35,959 nucleotides of DNA from an uncultured Mediterranea sp. (GCA_945831575.1 CAMACX010000029.1:1-35959); one strand, 5' to 3'; numbered from the stretch's first letter, positions 21,851-31,996 are shown. A program made the numbers and translations. Notes: a model not told the origin generated them from the sequence alone.

Positions 21851-24106
21851 TCACCATTCGTCAGGTTGACCACTGGCTTTCAGCCGCTCCCTCTGTAGCC
21901 TCAGCTTCTCCATTAATGGTGTCTGCGCAGCGACATCAATATCGCTGAACACCAGGTTACCTGAAACCAATCCCTTGATTTTATCCTTTACCGACTTCAT
22001 GTTCACCTGATTGCCTACAGTCCAGGGCGAGTAGGTAATCTTCCCATCGGTCACATAGCCGATACGTAAAGTCTTGGGCATCACCTGCCGCTTGCCCCCT
22101 ACCGGCTCCAGAGTTACTGTAATCACCCCTTTGGCATTGGTCGTGGCCGAGAGTCGATAGCTGTTGTACTCGCCGTTGCGGTAAGCAAAGCCTTCTCCTG
22201 CATCCTCATAGAGGGTGCCTTCAGCTGTACCATCTGCCGCAGGATTGACCAACAGGGTCAGCGAGTCGGTACGATACTCCACGGTATTCTGATAGAGATT
22301 AGCCAGAGGGACTATTGACCCTGCCCGTTGGCAGACGATGGCTTGGTAAAAATCATCCTTCTCCTCCAGTTGCAGCGGATCCCAGTCGCCTTGCGGCAAC
22401 GCAGCCCCTTTGGCCCAACGGGGTATCACGTAGAGGTCTCCACCCAACATGAAAGCCTGCTGCTCGGTACGCAGCTTTGGGTCCTTGAAGTCAGCCCAAA
22501 ACGCAGGTCTCATCACCGGCTGACCCTTCGTAGCCGCCTCCTGGAAAAGCGTATAGATGTAAGGTAAGAGACGGTACCTACGCTCTACGGCCGTACGATA
22601 GACCTGCTCCACCTTCTCGCCGAAGCACCAGGGTTCCTGCTGGATGGTCCCCTTGGCCGCATGATTACGCACAAAGGGGAAATAGACATCGGTAGCAGCC
22701 CAATGAGCCAGCAGTTCGGCATCTGTATCAGCGCCAAAGCCACCCATATCTGGACCGTTGAAGGGCTGACCTGAGAGACTCAGGTTAAGCGTCATGGGAA
22801 TGCTCTGCAGCAAATGCTCCCAACAGGCCATGTTATCCCCTGTCCACGTTGCGGCATAGCGCTGACCACCCAGGAAATTAGAGCGTGACAACACGAAAGG
22901 ACGCTTCGTAGGATTGGCCAACAAGTTGCCTTCGCGCGAAGCCTTTACCATGTAGTAACCAAATACGTTGTGGTACCTCAGATGGGAGCCTGCAGGGATG
23001 CCATCACCTCCTTGGTGCCAGTTAGTGGCTGGCATACTGCCATCCACCCCGCCAAAGACAGAAGGCTCATTCATGTCATTCCACACGCCGTCAATGCCAG
23101 TAGCTACATACTCCTTATAGAGCGTGGACCACCAAAGGCGTACCTCAGGACGGGTAAAATCAGGGAAACGGCAATCACCGGGCCATACACGCCCTACAAA
23201 GTCCTTGCCCTCCTGGTCCTTCACCCAATAATCACCGGCATCACCCTGGTCACTGACAAAGTAGCCCTTCTCTACCTTCACGCCCGGGTCAATCATATAG
23301 ACCGACTTGAACCCCTTGCCGTGCAGGTAGTCATTAAGCCCCTTGGGGTCAGGAAACTGCACCGGGTCGAAGGTGAACACCTTAAACTTATCCATGTAGT
23401 CAATATCCATCCAGATCACGTCGCAAGGGATTCTCCGGAGTCTGAGAGAGTCAGCAATCTCCTTGACCCTGCTATCGGGATTGTAGCTGTAGCGGCACTG
23501 ATGATAGCCCAAGGTCCACAATGCAGGCAACTCCATATATCCTGTCAGCCGGGCCAGTTCACGCATCACACCGGCAGGGTTCTCCCGTTCGATGACCACC
23601 ACACGAAAAGCCGGTCCCTCGCTCTTGAAGCACAGGCTTCTGTCGTCAGTACGCAACGTGCCTCGCCAGGTATTGTCGGCAATCACGCCGAAGGCGGAAC
23701 CATCCTGACGCACGCCTAATACCCAGGGATGACTCTGGTAATTACGACGCCCCTTCTCGGCCAGATAACCGTAATTATCCTTGTTCCAGAAGCCCACCTC
23801 CTCGCCATTACGACGCAACGGACCGTACACTTCACCCGTACCATACAGGTCTATACCCTCTTCCAGCGGGATAGTCACTACACTCTTGTTCCCCTCCGTA
23901 GAATAGTGAGGAACCAACTTCCACCCCGAGGGCAACCCTCCTTGCGGCACCAGTTCGGTAACAAAGACCGGTGAAGGCTGATGCTGCGAAGCATCGTATG
24001 CCGCAGGATAGAAGACAGCCACCTGCTCTCCCACCAGATAAGCCTGCTGGGAGAAGAGGGCTGCATACATTGCACTTAATACAACTGATAAGCAAAATCG
24101 TTTCAT
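21851..24106 (-). CDS. Glycoside hydrolase family 31, alpha-glucosidase-like
   Basis: This 751-residue secreted enzyme has a signal peptide (MKRFCLSVVLSAMYAALFSQ) and an N-terminal beta-sandwich (LYGTGEVYGPLRRNG, FWNKDNYGY). The GH31 barrel follows with LWTLGYHQCRYSY, IWMDIDYMDKFKVFTFD, nucleophile block GVWNDMNEPSVFGG (D344) and acid/base block YAATWTGDNMACWEHL (D424), then SLSGQPFNGPDMGGF and FPFVRNHAAKGT. GH31 retaining enzymes mostly cleave terminal alpha-glucosyl residues, some alpha-xylosyl or alpha-galactosyl. The IWMDIDYM and WNDMNEP segments fit the alpha-glucosidase group. The C-terminal ~45 residues are a charged helical tail. It follows susD by 32 nt and is surely cotranscribed. 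Confidence 0.95.
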   Translation of the reverse strand: MKRFCLSVVLSAMYAALFSQQAYLVGEQVAVFYPAAYDASQHQPSPVFVTELVPQGGLPSGWKLVPHYSTEGNKSVVTIPLEEGIDLYGTGEVYGPLRRNGEEVGFWNKDNYGYLAEKGRRNYQSHPWVLGVRQDGSAFGVIADNTWRGTLRTDDRSLCFKSEGPAFRVVVIERENPAGVMRELARLTGYMELPALWTLGYHQCRYSYNPDSRVKEIADSLRLRRIPCDVIWMDIDYMDKFKVFTFDPVQFPDPKGLNDYLHGKGFKSVYMIDPGVKVEKGYFVSDQGDAGDYWVKDQEGKDFVGRVWPGDCRFPDFTRPEVRLWWSTLYKEYVATGIDGVWNDMNEPSVFGGVDGSMPATNWHQGGDGIPAGSHLRYHNVFGYYMVKASREGNLLANPTKRPFVLSRSNFLGGQRYAATWTGDNMACWEHLLQSIPMTLNLSLSGQPFNGPDMGGFGADTDAELLAHWAATDVYFPFVRNHAAKGTIQQEPWCFGEKVEQVYRTAVERRYRLLPYIYTLFQEAATKGQPVMRPAFWADFKDPKLRTEQQAFMLGGDLYVIPRWAKGAALPQGDWDPLQLEEKDDFYQAIVCQRAGSIVPLANLYQNTVEYRTDSLTLLVNPAADGTAEGTLYEDAGEGFAYRNGEYNSYRLSATTNAKGVITVTLEPVGGKRQVMPKTLRIGYVTDGKITYSPWTVGNQVNMKSVKDKIKGLVSGNLVFSDIDVAAQTPLMEKLRLQRERLKASGQPDEW

Positions 24107-24138
24107 ATAAAGATGATAAGAATATAAGTATTAGCTGA

Positions 24139-25857
24139 TTAGTTCACATAACCCGGATTCTGTGAGAGATTGGCATTCAGGTTGATGACCGAATAGGGAA
24201 TCGGATAGACATTGGTCCATCCCTGACGGTCGTCATTGTAATCACCTGCTGCGGCATTGTGGTGTACTCCTACAAAGCGATCCACTGTGGGCTGCGTAAA
24301 GGTGCAGAAGCGAACCTGATCTTGCCTGCGCTGTCCCTCCCAAGCCAGTTCTATCATGCGTTCATTCAGCAGGTCGTTCAGTGAGAGTGTGGTTCGCAAA
24401 TCAGCGCCAGCACGCATACGGACCTGATTGACATCAGCCAAAGCTGCATTTGTATCACCCAGACGGTATTCAGCCTCAGCCTTCAGCAGTAAGGCATCAC
24501 CATAACGCCAGATGACCAAATCGTTGTTGTTATTGCCCAAGATGGTGGACGTCTTGTCAAATTCGTACTTCTTGAAACGGGCACCTGCGCACTTCACATC
24601 GTGAGGGTCGGACCCATCTCCGAAATCTACCACAGCTGCCAGCGGCAGATACTCCAGATTCTTGGATGTGGCACCATCGTTGACCAACGCACCGGTATCA
24701 TGGGTATAATCTGTTCCGGTATAGTAGTTCATTGCCAGACGCGGGTCTTGCGATGCAGCTCCATACCCCATCACGTTCATAGCACGTACCGTAGCACAAG
24801 CGCCGTTCCATCCCTGGTAGTTCATGCCACCAGCATGATTATAGTGTAACGAGCGAATCAGGTTATAATCCGTTATCAGGTATTTCTTGTCATCATTGGG
24901 ACGTATCCAGATATTCTCTACTGAAGTCGAGTTGGCCACAGCGAAATTCTTTGTGTAGTCACTCTCCAACCGGTAACCTAAACCTTCCAGCTGATTGACA
25001 CAATAGATTACCGTCTCCCAGGCATTACGTGTCACGCCATCCACAGTCATCTTGAGTTCCTTACCCTTGCTACTTACCGCTGTACCCAGCGACTCACTGG
25101 CTTTGCATTCGCCACTCAAGTCATCGCCCACAAAGGCTTGCAGCGAAGTAGCACTCTCCACATTGGTGGTGAATACTGGTGCATTGATGGCCATCTTGGC
25201 CAAACACATATAGGCCACACCCTTGTTGACACGACCATAATAGGTACTGGTCTCATTGACACAGCTCTCCGTGGAGAGCGTGGGCAATACCTCTGTCAAC
25301 TCTTCGACAACAAAATCAAATACCTCCTTACGGGAGCTTTGCTTCACATCACCTATGCTTTGCGAGGATGAAGTAACAATGGGTACATTAGCAAAGAGGT
25401 CGCAAGCATGGTAATAGTACATGGCACGCAAGGCACGCAGTTCGTTGACGTAGCCTTGATACTCCTCACCAAAGCCATTCAGCTTGTCTATGTTAGAGTT
25501 ACAGTTGCCAATGATTTTGAAGATGTGATTCCATACATTGGCATAGAGGTCAACTGATGACTGGAAATTATGTAGGAAGACATTCTGCCATTTACCACCA
25601 TCCACCCAGTCACCTTGACGGCCTGGGAGCATCGTGGCGTCTGAAGAAAATTCGCCCAGCGTATGGATATTGTCCGTACCACCATAGAGCCCATCACCGA
25701 TAGAGGAATAGACACTGGCCACCGAGTTGACATAGGTCAGCGTAGAATTGGAAAAAGCCTGATTTTCGTTCAACTGACTTAAAGGTGTTTCATCGAGAGA
25801 ACAACTTGTCAAAATAGATGCCCCAAAAAACATAGAACTTAATATATATTTTTTCAT
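24139..25857 (-). CDS. SusD/RagB-family outer-membrane glycan-binding lipoprotein
   Basis: From the ATG at 25857 this is 572 residues; a start at 25887 would add ten before the signal peptide. MKKYILSSMFFGASILTSC ends in a lipobox with the lipidated Cys19. The family's TPR-like regions are visible, e.g. GYVNELRALRAMYYYHACDLFANVPIV and ALLLKAEAEYRLGDTNAALADVNQVRMRAG, and the C-terminal NERMIELAWEGQRRQDQVRF is the most characteristic block. SusD proteins sit on top of the SusC channel as a lid and bind oligosaccharide at the cell surface. It lies directly after the susC-like gene and before GH31. Confidence 0.95.
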   Translation of the reverse strand: MKKYILSSMFFGASILTSCSLDETPLSQLNENQAFSNSTLTYVNSVASVYSSIGDGLYGGTDNIHTLGEFSSDATMLPGRQGDWVDGGKWQNVFLHNFQSSVDLYANVWNHIFKIIGNCNSNIDKLNGFGEEYQGYVNELRALRAMYYYHACDLFANVPIVTSSSQSIGDVKQSSRKEVFDFVVEELTEVLPTLSTESCVNETSTYYGRVNKGVAYMCLAKMAINAPVFTTNVESATSLQAFVGDDLSGECKASESLGTAVSSKGKELKMTVDGVTRNAWETVIYCVNQLEGLGYRLESDYTKNFAVANSTSVENIWIRPNDDKKYLITDYNLIRSLHYNHAGGMNYQGWNGACATVRAMNVMGYGAASQDPRLAMNYYTGTDYTHDTGALVNDGATSKNLEYLPLAAVVDFGDGSDPHDVKCAGARFKKYEFDKTSTILGNNNNDLVIWRYGDALLLKAEAEYRLGDTNAALADVNQVRMRAGADLRTTLSLNDLLNERMIELAWEGQRRQDQVRFCTFTQPTVDRFVGVHHNAAAGDYNDDRQGWTNVYPIPYSVINLNANLSQNPGYVN

Positions 25858-25901
25858 ACAGAATCTTATTATTTTTAATTGAAACATAAAGATCTCATCA
25901 C

Positions 25902-28898
25902 TTAGAAACGTACATTCACCGACAGGGAGAAGGTGCGGGTCAAGGGGTAAATGCGCTTGTCATCCACACCCAACGTACCATAGGTCACGGTGCCCTCCGA
26001 CTGACGCACTGTACTTGCCGAGTTAATCATCGGTGTAAGGCCACTATAGCCCGTCAATGTACACACATTGTTGCAAGCCAATGCCACACGGATATTCTCC
26101 AAGTACTTGCTACGCAACTGCTTCTTAGTGAAATTATACCCGATAGTAATATATTCAAAGTTCACATAATCGCCTTTCTCCAACCAGTAGTCCGAAATCT
26201 GAATGTCTCGGATACCCTTGCCGTCGTTATGCTTACCAGCATCAGCCAGCAGATTATATGTGGGGAAATTGTTGTAGTTGGAGTAAGTCATGCTGGTTCC
26301 GTTGTAGATCTTATGGCCGAAAGCTCCATTAAACTGCATGGTCAGGTCCCAATTCTTGTACTTGAAGTTAAGGTCAGCACCCATATAGCACTTCGGGATG
26401 GCTTGTCCGCAAATCTGGCGGTCTCCACTGTCACCCGTATCTACATTGCCATCACCATCCAGGTCCTCCAGAATATATTGACCATCTTCTGTGAATCCCA
26501 AGAAGTGAGGAAGATAGAAGACACCGATAGGCTGCCCTTCAATAAGGTAGGTCACACCTGTATTCTGTGTCAGACCAGCAGCATTGATGTTGGCTATGAC
26601 AATGTGTTCGCTTGTAGTCAGCTCCTGGCCTTTGTAAGTACCAGAGAGTGAATTGAGCGTGTTCTTCTGGAACGAGAAGTTGACACCTGCATTGATTGTA
26701 AAGTCCTTTGCCTTCACCACATCACCACGCACGGCAAGCTCAAGACCAGAGTTGGTCATCTCACCCATGTTAGCCAAGAGCGTAGGATAAACAAACGGAG
26801 GAACAGGTACCGTATAGGTGTAGAGCAGCTTGGAGGTCTTCGAGGTGTACCAGTCGAGCGTGATGTTCAGACGATTGCTGAACATGCCCAGATCAAGGCC
26901 TACATCAAAGGTCTTCTTCGTTTCCCACTGTAAGTCAGGATTAGGATTAGAGGCAATGTTGAAGGTGGTTACATTGCTACCTCCTACCAAGGCCACTCCA
27001 TTGGGATTGTAAAGCGAAAGTGAGTTATAGGGAGAGATAGCATCCTGATTACCCGTCACACCGTAGCTGGCACGAATCTTGAAGTTGTCGATACTCTTCA
27101 CCTGCTTCAGGAAGTTCTCGTTGCTGACTACCCAGGCTACTGATGCTGAAGGGAAATAGCCCCACTTATGGTTGGATCCCAGCTTGGAAGAACCATCAGC
27201 ACGCAGATTGGCTGTAGCGATATAGCGGTCGTTGAACATGTAATTGATACGGGCCATATACGATGATATGGTATATTCTGTAGCGCTGCTTGTGTTGTTA
27301 CCCCAAGCCACATTGGCACCAGCCTGGAGATTGTTGTATTTCAAGTCGTTGGTCTGGAATCCTTTGGCCTGTGATTCAAAGGAAAAGGTGCGGTAACGCT
27401 GACCTTCCATCACGGCCAAGGCATCAATATGATGCTTCTTGATGTCTTTAGAATAGCTCAGCTGGATGTTACCCATAAAATCTTTGCGGTTGGTATTGCC
27501 CAGATAAGCCCATCCGTTACCGTTGAGTTCTCCTTGACGGATGTCATTGGGGATATAGCGCTTCTTCTCTATGTTGAGGTAGGAATAGCTGCCGAATGCA
27601 CTCAGATTCAATCCATCCAGAATGGTCCAGGTCAATTTACCATGCACGTTGATGGAGCCTACATTGTAGCGGTTGTCTATCTCCAGCTGTCCCAGCGGAT
27701 TATAGACTTCGTTAGCCAACAGGTCTTCATCCCAACGACCGTCTGCATTCTTCACATTGGGATAGGTGGGATTGTAAGCAGCAGCCGAGTAGAATATCTT
27801 CTGTATGTCATACTGCATCTTTCCATCGCGTTCTGAGGCCACAATGCCCATCTCCAACTTGAGTTTCTTATTGAAGGCATACTGCTGCGCATCAAACTTG
27901 GCCGTATAATTCATCATATCAGAGTTCTTCAGCGCACCTTGGCGCTGGATAACACCCAATGAGGCACGCATATTGCCATGCTCTGTACCGTGAGAGAAAG
28001 CGATGTTGTGGTTCTGCGTCAGTCCCGAACGCTCTATCTCATCCAGCCAGTTGGTGTTACCTCCCATATCTGTAGCGGTCAGACCAAGCCGGCTGACCTC
28101 ACTGCGGTACTGGTCTGCCGACATCATCTCAATGTTCTTGAACACACTGTTTACGCCAAACTGGCCATTGTATTCTATGCTTGCGAAGCCGTTCTTACCC
28201 TTGGTCGTGGTGATGACAATGACACCTGCTGCTCCGCGGCTACCATACTGAGCCGTTTCAGATGCATCTTTGAGGATGGTCATGGACTCTATATCCCCAG
28301 GTGCCAGGGCATTCATCATGGTCATGTCAGCAAAGACACCGTCAATGATGATGAGCGGGTCGTTGCCTCCTGAGAGTGAAGAGGTACCACGAATGCGGAT
28401 GTTGGTAGTGCCCATCGGGTCACCGCCACTAGAGCTTATGATGACACCGGCAGACTTGCCCTTCAAGGCATCGGCAGGACTCAGTACGACACCTTTATTC
28501 ATGTCTTCCTTCTTCACACGATCGACTGCACCTGAGATGGTGCGCTTTGATCCCACGGCATAACCCACCACCATCACTTCACCCAGTGTCTGTGAGTCTT
28601 CTTTCAGCACACAATTGATGACATTCTTGCCAGCAACGGCAATCTCTTGCGAAAGGTATCCTACGTACGAGAACACCAAGGTTGCCTTAGGAGATACATC
28701 TTGAATGGTATAATTACCGTCCAAGTCGGTTATCGCACCGTTAGAAGTACCCTTAACGAGCACGTTTGCTCCGATAACCGGTTCGCCCAATTCGTCCTTT
28801 ACATTACCTTTCACTGTCTGCTGTGACCAGATGTTCACAGCCAATAAGACACCTGCCAATACCAGCAGGAGCCTTTTTCCTTCATGGTTTAATTTCAT
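25902..28898 (-). CDS. SusC/RagA-family TonB-dependent outer-membrane transporter
   Basis: This 998-residue protein has a signal peptide (LLLVLAGVLLAVNIWSQ) followed by a carboxypeptidase-regulatory-like domain (VKGNVKDELGEPVIGANVLV, about residues 30-100). A TonB-box region (EVMVVGYAVGSKRTISGAV) and a plug domain follow (GKSAGVIISSSGGDPMGTTN, IRIRGTSSLSGGNDPLIIID, SMTILKDASETAQYGSRGAAGVIVITT). The rest is a ~750-residue beta-barrel ending in an aromatic residue (SLSVNVRF). It imports oligosaccharides in complex with the SusD-like partner encoded next. The promoter is predicted at 28942-28949, with a palindrome 60 bp upstream as a candidate regulator site. Confidence 0.96.
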   Translation of the reverse strand: MKLNHEGKRLLLVLAGVLLAVNIWSQQTVKGNVKDELGEPVIGANVLVKGTSNGAITDLDGNYTIQDVSPKATLVFSYVGYLSQEIAVAGKNVINCVLKEDSQTLGEVMVVGYAVGSKRTISGAVDRVKKEDMNKGVVLSPADALKGKSAGVIISSSGGDPMGTTNIRIRGTSSLSGGNDPLIIIDGVFADMTMMNALAPGDIESMTILKDASETAQYGSRGAAGVIVITTTKGKNGFASIEYNGQFGVNSVFKNIEMMSADQYRSEVSRLGLTATDMGGNTNWLDEIERSGLTQNHNIAFSHGTEHGNMRASLGVIQRQGALKNSDMMNYTAKFDAQQYAFNKKLKLEMGIVASERDGKMQYDIQKIFYSAAAYNPTYPNVKNADGRWDEDLLANEVYNPLGQLEIDNRYNVGSINVHGKLTWTILDGLNLSAFGSYSYLNIEKKRYIPNDIRQGELNGNGWAYLGNTNRKDFMGNIQLSYSKDIKKHHIDALAVMEGQRYRTFSFESQAKGFQTNDLKYNNLQAGANVAWGNNTSSATEYTISSYMARINYMFNDRYIATANLRADGSSKLGSNHKWGYFPSASVAWVVSNENFLKQVKSIDNFKIRASYGVTGNQDAISPYNSLSLYNPNGVALVGGSNVTTFNIASNPNPDLQWETKKTFDVGLDLGMFSNRLNITLDWYTSKTSKLLYTYTVPVPPFVYPTLLANMGEMTNSGLELAVRGDVVKAKDFTINAGVNFSFQKNTLNSLSGTYKGQELTTSEHIVIANINAAGLTQNTGVTYLIEGQPIGVFYLPHFLGFTEDGQYILEDLDGDGNVDTGDSGDRQICGQAIPKCYMGADLNFKYKNWDLTMQFNGAFGHKIYNGTSMTYSNYNNFPTYNLLADAGKHNDGKGIRDIQISDYWLEKGDYVNFEYITIGYNFTKKQLRSKYLENIRVALACNNVCTLTGYSGLTPMINSASTVRQSEGTVTYGTLGVDDKRIYPLTRTFSLSVNVRF

Positions 28899-28941
28899 GG
28901 TTCGTATGCATTTAATTGGTCAATAAAAAAGGTTAGTGATG

Positions 28942-28949
28942 CAAAAGTA
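28942..28949 (-). promoter_or_regulatory. Predicted -7 box of the susC-like operon
   Basis: TACTTTTG on the minus strand (28949-28942) fits TAnnTTTG and lies 43 nt upstream of the ATG at 28898. No strong -33 element, which is common for regulator-dependent PUL promoters. Confidence 0.5.
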
Positions 28950-29008
28950 CAGCAAGTTATCATGCGAAAATTGCGAAGGGATGTTTTGGGAGTGGAGACT
29001 AAACTTTT

Positions 29009-29027
29009 TATATTGATTATCAATATA
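29009..29027. promoter_or_regulatory. Palindrome upstream of susC, candidate SusR-like binding site
   Basis: TATATTGA (29009-29016) and TCAATATA (29020-29027) are perfect inverted halves around a 3-nt centre. It is centred ~70 bp upstream of the predicted -7 box, in the gap between the SusR-like gene and susC. Confidence 0.55.
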
Positions 29028-29108
29028 ATAGTAAATATCAAATGTGCTTTTTAGGGAGTATGAAGGGAGAGGATACGGTCTAAAATCCAGGTGAAATCAT
29101 ATCCTCGG

Positions 29109-30839
29109 TCAGGGTTTTCGGAGGAGGTCTTCAAAGTCGTTGCGCTCACATACGGCTTTACTCCGCAGGCGGGCACGACAGTTGTACACCGTCTTGACGC
29201 TGCAATGCAGAAAGGAGGCTATCGTTGTACTGTCAGTTATACCTAGACGGACTAAGGCCAGCACGCGCAAATCTGTATTCAGCTTAAGCTCCACATCGTG
29301 CAAGGCAAAACGGGCCTCCGGCTGCAGCAAATCGTTCACTTCCTCGATGAAATGGGGGAAAAGTTGCAAAAAGGTCTGGTCAAAATGGGTATAAAACAGA
29401 TTCAGTTCCTGCTCCTCCACAGCTGTATCGCGTAGGGCAGGTAGTATTTGTGCCGGCTTTGCACCCTGCGCGATGTGAAGCAGATTTTTGCGATAAGCGG
29501 ACATCTTGTCTATGAAGGTGGAGCACTCCGTCATGTAGCGGGTAATGTAAGCCTCCTTGATACGATTAGCCTCACGCAACTGGCGGTTAGCCTCTTGTAG
29601 CTGACGGTTAGCTTCTTGCTCGTTCAGCAACGTCTGGTTCAGTTTTCGATTATTCTCTTCCAATTCCATCTTGCTATTCCAAAGCTTCTGCCGGCTCTGC
29701 CTGAGGCGGACAGTCACGACATAGACATAACCCAGCATGAAGACCAAGAGGACAGACAACAGTACAGAAGCCAGGAAGCGGTGTCTTAACGTGTCACCCT
29801 GGGCATCAATCTTCTGCTGATAAGCATCGAGGATGACAGGAAAATCGGGCGAGAACTGCAACATACGCAGAGGCACCTCACAGGCGTTGGCATCTTCTAC
29901 GCAGCAATGCAGGTAGTGATAAGCCCGCTCCACATCGCCCTTATCAAACAGGTCAAGGGCCAGATTGCGCAACGAGACATACTCCCTCACCCCTTCAGTC
30001 AGATCGTAAAGGGCAGAGACCGCAGAATAGTATCTGGACGAGTCCACTTGCCCCAGGCTTTCATAGAGATAGGCAATGGAGAATGTCAGGTGCCGGATGT
30101 GGGGATGGTTGGGTGGTAGGGCATCCAGCACCTCTCGCTCCTTGCAGAGGGATTGACGGATATGCGAGGAGTCAGCAGCCATCAACAGGCTACCTTGATG
30201 AACACGCCATACCGAATCGGTCTCGACCATCAGCAAGGAATCACGATAAGCCTGTGACTTGAGTAAAAAGCGTCGCCTGTCCTGCTCGGAAGAGGAGCAT
30301 TCACTCTTCCAGCCATAGAGTTCGATGCTCGTGTCATAGTAATCCCGCAGATTCTCGGCATAGACCACCCCCATCAATGGAGAGAGCCATTGCGCAGCTT
30401 GCTCATATTGTCCATCTTGGATCAACGCCCTTGCCATATGAATAGCGGCTTGCTGCTGCCAGCGTGGATTAGCCACTTTATCAGCCAGCGTCTTGCCTAA
30501 CCTGGCATACCGAAGCAACTCACGGGTACTGAACCCTATATGGGCATACAGCAGCTCTGTTGCTACGAGATAGCATAAGCTGTCGTTGGCGCTCGCCTCA
30601 CGCAGCTGAAGCACCAAGCTATCAATGACCTGCTGTCGCGACTGAATGAAAGGGGCTCTGTGGGCCACAATGCAGTCCAGGCAATCGAGCAGCTCCTCCT
30701 CACTCATCTGCCTCCACGAAGCACGCACGGCCTCTGCCTCACTCTTCTTCTGAAAAGGAAGCAAAGACCGGGCACTCGGGGGAGTAAATCCCATGAGGAT
30801 TATGCTAACGATGCAGAGGGCAGCAAGCAAGCGTTTCAT
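29109..30839 (-). CDS. SusR-like membrane-spanning transcriptional regulator (DUF6377-type)
   Basis: This is a 576-residue protein. A signal/anchor (LLAALCIVSIILMGF) is followed by about 320 residues of TPR-like helices that would lie in the periplasm, a single membrane span near residues 352-374 (FLASVLLSVLLVFMLGYVYVV), and a coiled coil of three near-identical heptads (EANRQLQ, EANRQLR, EANRIKE). The cytoplasmic C-terminus ends with a LuxR/GerE-like helix-turn-helix (LALVRLGITDSTTIASFLHC followed by SVKTVYNCRARLRSKA). This topology matches SusR of the Bacteroides starch system. From memory, SusR-like regulators also control dextran-type alpha-glucan loci. It lies directly upstream of susC on the same strand and 36 nt after leuB, so it may be read through from leuB. 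Confidence 0.88.
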   Translation of the reverse strand: MKRLLAALCIVSIILMGFTPPSARSLLPFQKKSEAEAVRASWRQMSEEELLDCLDCIVAHRAPFIQSRQQVIDSLVLQLREASANDSLCYLVATELLYAHIGFSTRELLRYARLGKTLADKVANPRWQQQAAIHMARALIQDGQYEQAAQWLSPLMGVVYAENLRDYYDTSIELYGWKSECSSSEQDRRRFLLKSQAYRDSLLMVETDSVWRVHQGSLLMAADSSHIRQSLCKEREVLDALPPNHPHIRHLTFSIAYLYESLGQVDSSRYYSAVSALYDLTEGVREYVSLRNLALDLFDKGDVERAYHYLHCCVEDANACEVPLRMLQFSPDFPVILDAYQQKIDAQGDTLRHRFLASVLLSVLLVFMLGYVYVVTVRLRQSRQKLWNSKMELEENNRKLNQTLLNEQEANRQLQEANRQLREANRIKEAYITRYMTECSTFIDKMSAYRKNLLHIAQGAKPAQILPALRDTAVEEQELNLFYTHFDQTFLQLFPHFIEEVNDLLQPEARFALHDVELKLNTDLRVLALVRLGITDSTTIASFLHCSVKTVYNCRARLRSKAVCERNDFEDLLRKP

Positions 30840-30875
30840 GGTCGATTATAAGGTTTCTCAAAGGGTAAGGGCAGG

Positions 30876-31937
30876 TCAAGCCTTGCGGATGTAATCCACA
30901 ATCCATGCACCGACCTCCTTGGTGCCGTACTTTGCTCCGCCCTCCACCTGAATCTCAGGAGTGCGCACATTGGCATCGAGTGAAGCATCCACAGCCTGAC
31001 GCACCAGCGCTCCCTCGGCCTTGAGGTCAAAGTACTCAAAGAGCATGGCCACAGAGAGTATCTGAGCCAAGGGGTTGGCAATGTTGAGCCCTTTGGCCTG
31101 AGGCCATGAGCCATGAATAGGTTCAAATACCGGTGTACTCTCACCCGTGGAGGCTGATGGCAGCAGACCCATCGAACCGCTGATGCAGGAGCCTTCGTCG
31201 GTGAGGATGTCACCAAAGGTATTCTCCGTCACCATCACGTCAAAGAATTTGGGTTCTTGGATCATGCGCATGGCGGCATTATCCACGTACATGTAGTCAG
31301 TCTTCACCTCGGGGTATTGGGGAGCCATCTCTTGAGCTATCTGACGCCACAGTCGGCTGCTGGCCAGCACATTGGCCTTATCGACTACGGTCAGATGCTT
31401 GCTGCGCTTCATCGCGTATTCGAAGCCCACCTTCAGGATGCGTTCAATCTCGGGGCGGGTGTACATGTTGGTATCATAAGCCTTGTCATTGTCCTGATAC
31501 TTCTCGCCGAAGTACATACCTCCGGTCAGCTCGCGGATGCAGAGGAAATCTGCTCCATCCACCAGCTCAGCACGCAGGGGCGACTTGTGGAGCAGACACT
31601 TGAAGGTCTGCACAGGGCGGATGTTGGCAAAGAGTCCCAGCTTCTTGCGCATAGCCAGCAGCCCCTGCTCAGGACGCACCTTAGCGGTAGGATTGTTGTC
31701 AAACTTGGGGTCACCTACGGCTGAGAAGAGCACAGCATCTGCCTGCTTGCAGGCCTCAAAAGTCGCCTCGGGGAAGGGGTCACCCACCTCATCAATGGCA
31801 TGAGCGCCACAGATGGCATGCTGGTAGCTCACCTTGTGTCCAAACTTCTCACATACGGCGGTCATTACATCTACACCTACGGCAGATATTTCGGGGCCGA
31901 TACCGTCACCGGCCAACACAGCAATTTTAAAGTCCAT
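30876..31937 (-). CDS. leuB: 3-isopropylmalate dehydrogenase
   Basis: This 353-residue NAD-dependent enzyme carries out the third committed step of leucine synthesis. Features seen: [60 protein letters not shown] (family signature), [53 protein letters not shown] and [21 protein letters not shown]. It has its own promoter (31997-32026) after the MATE gene and is the last leu gene of the group. Confidence 0.97.
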   Translation of the reverse strand: MDFKIAVLAGDGIGPEISAVGVDVMTAVCEKFGHKVSYQHAICGAHAIDEVGDPFPEATFEACKQADAVLFSAVGDPKFDNNPTAKVRPEQGLLAMRKKLGLFANIRPVQTFKCLLHKSPLRAELVDGADFLCIRELTGGMYFGEKYQDNDKAYDTNMYTRPEIERILKVGFEYAMKRSKHLTVVDKANVLASSRLWRQIAQEMAPQYPEVKTDYMYVDNAAMRMIQEPKFFDVMVTENTFGDILTDEGSCISGSMGLLPSASTGESTPVFEPIHGSWPQAKGLNIANPLAQILSVAMLFEYFDLKAEGALVRQAVDASLDANVRTPEIQVEGGAKYGTKEVGAWIVDYIRKA

Positions 31938-31996
31938 GGTTGCTTTCCTATTTTGTTATACTTACCAATTATCATTTTTTGCAGGTTTTCGGGTTG

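Noticed and set aside
18533..30839. The canonical starch (sus) locus
   Set aside because: No GH13 amylase, GH97 or SusE/SusF-type gene is present; only the regulator type and SusC/SusD pair are shared.
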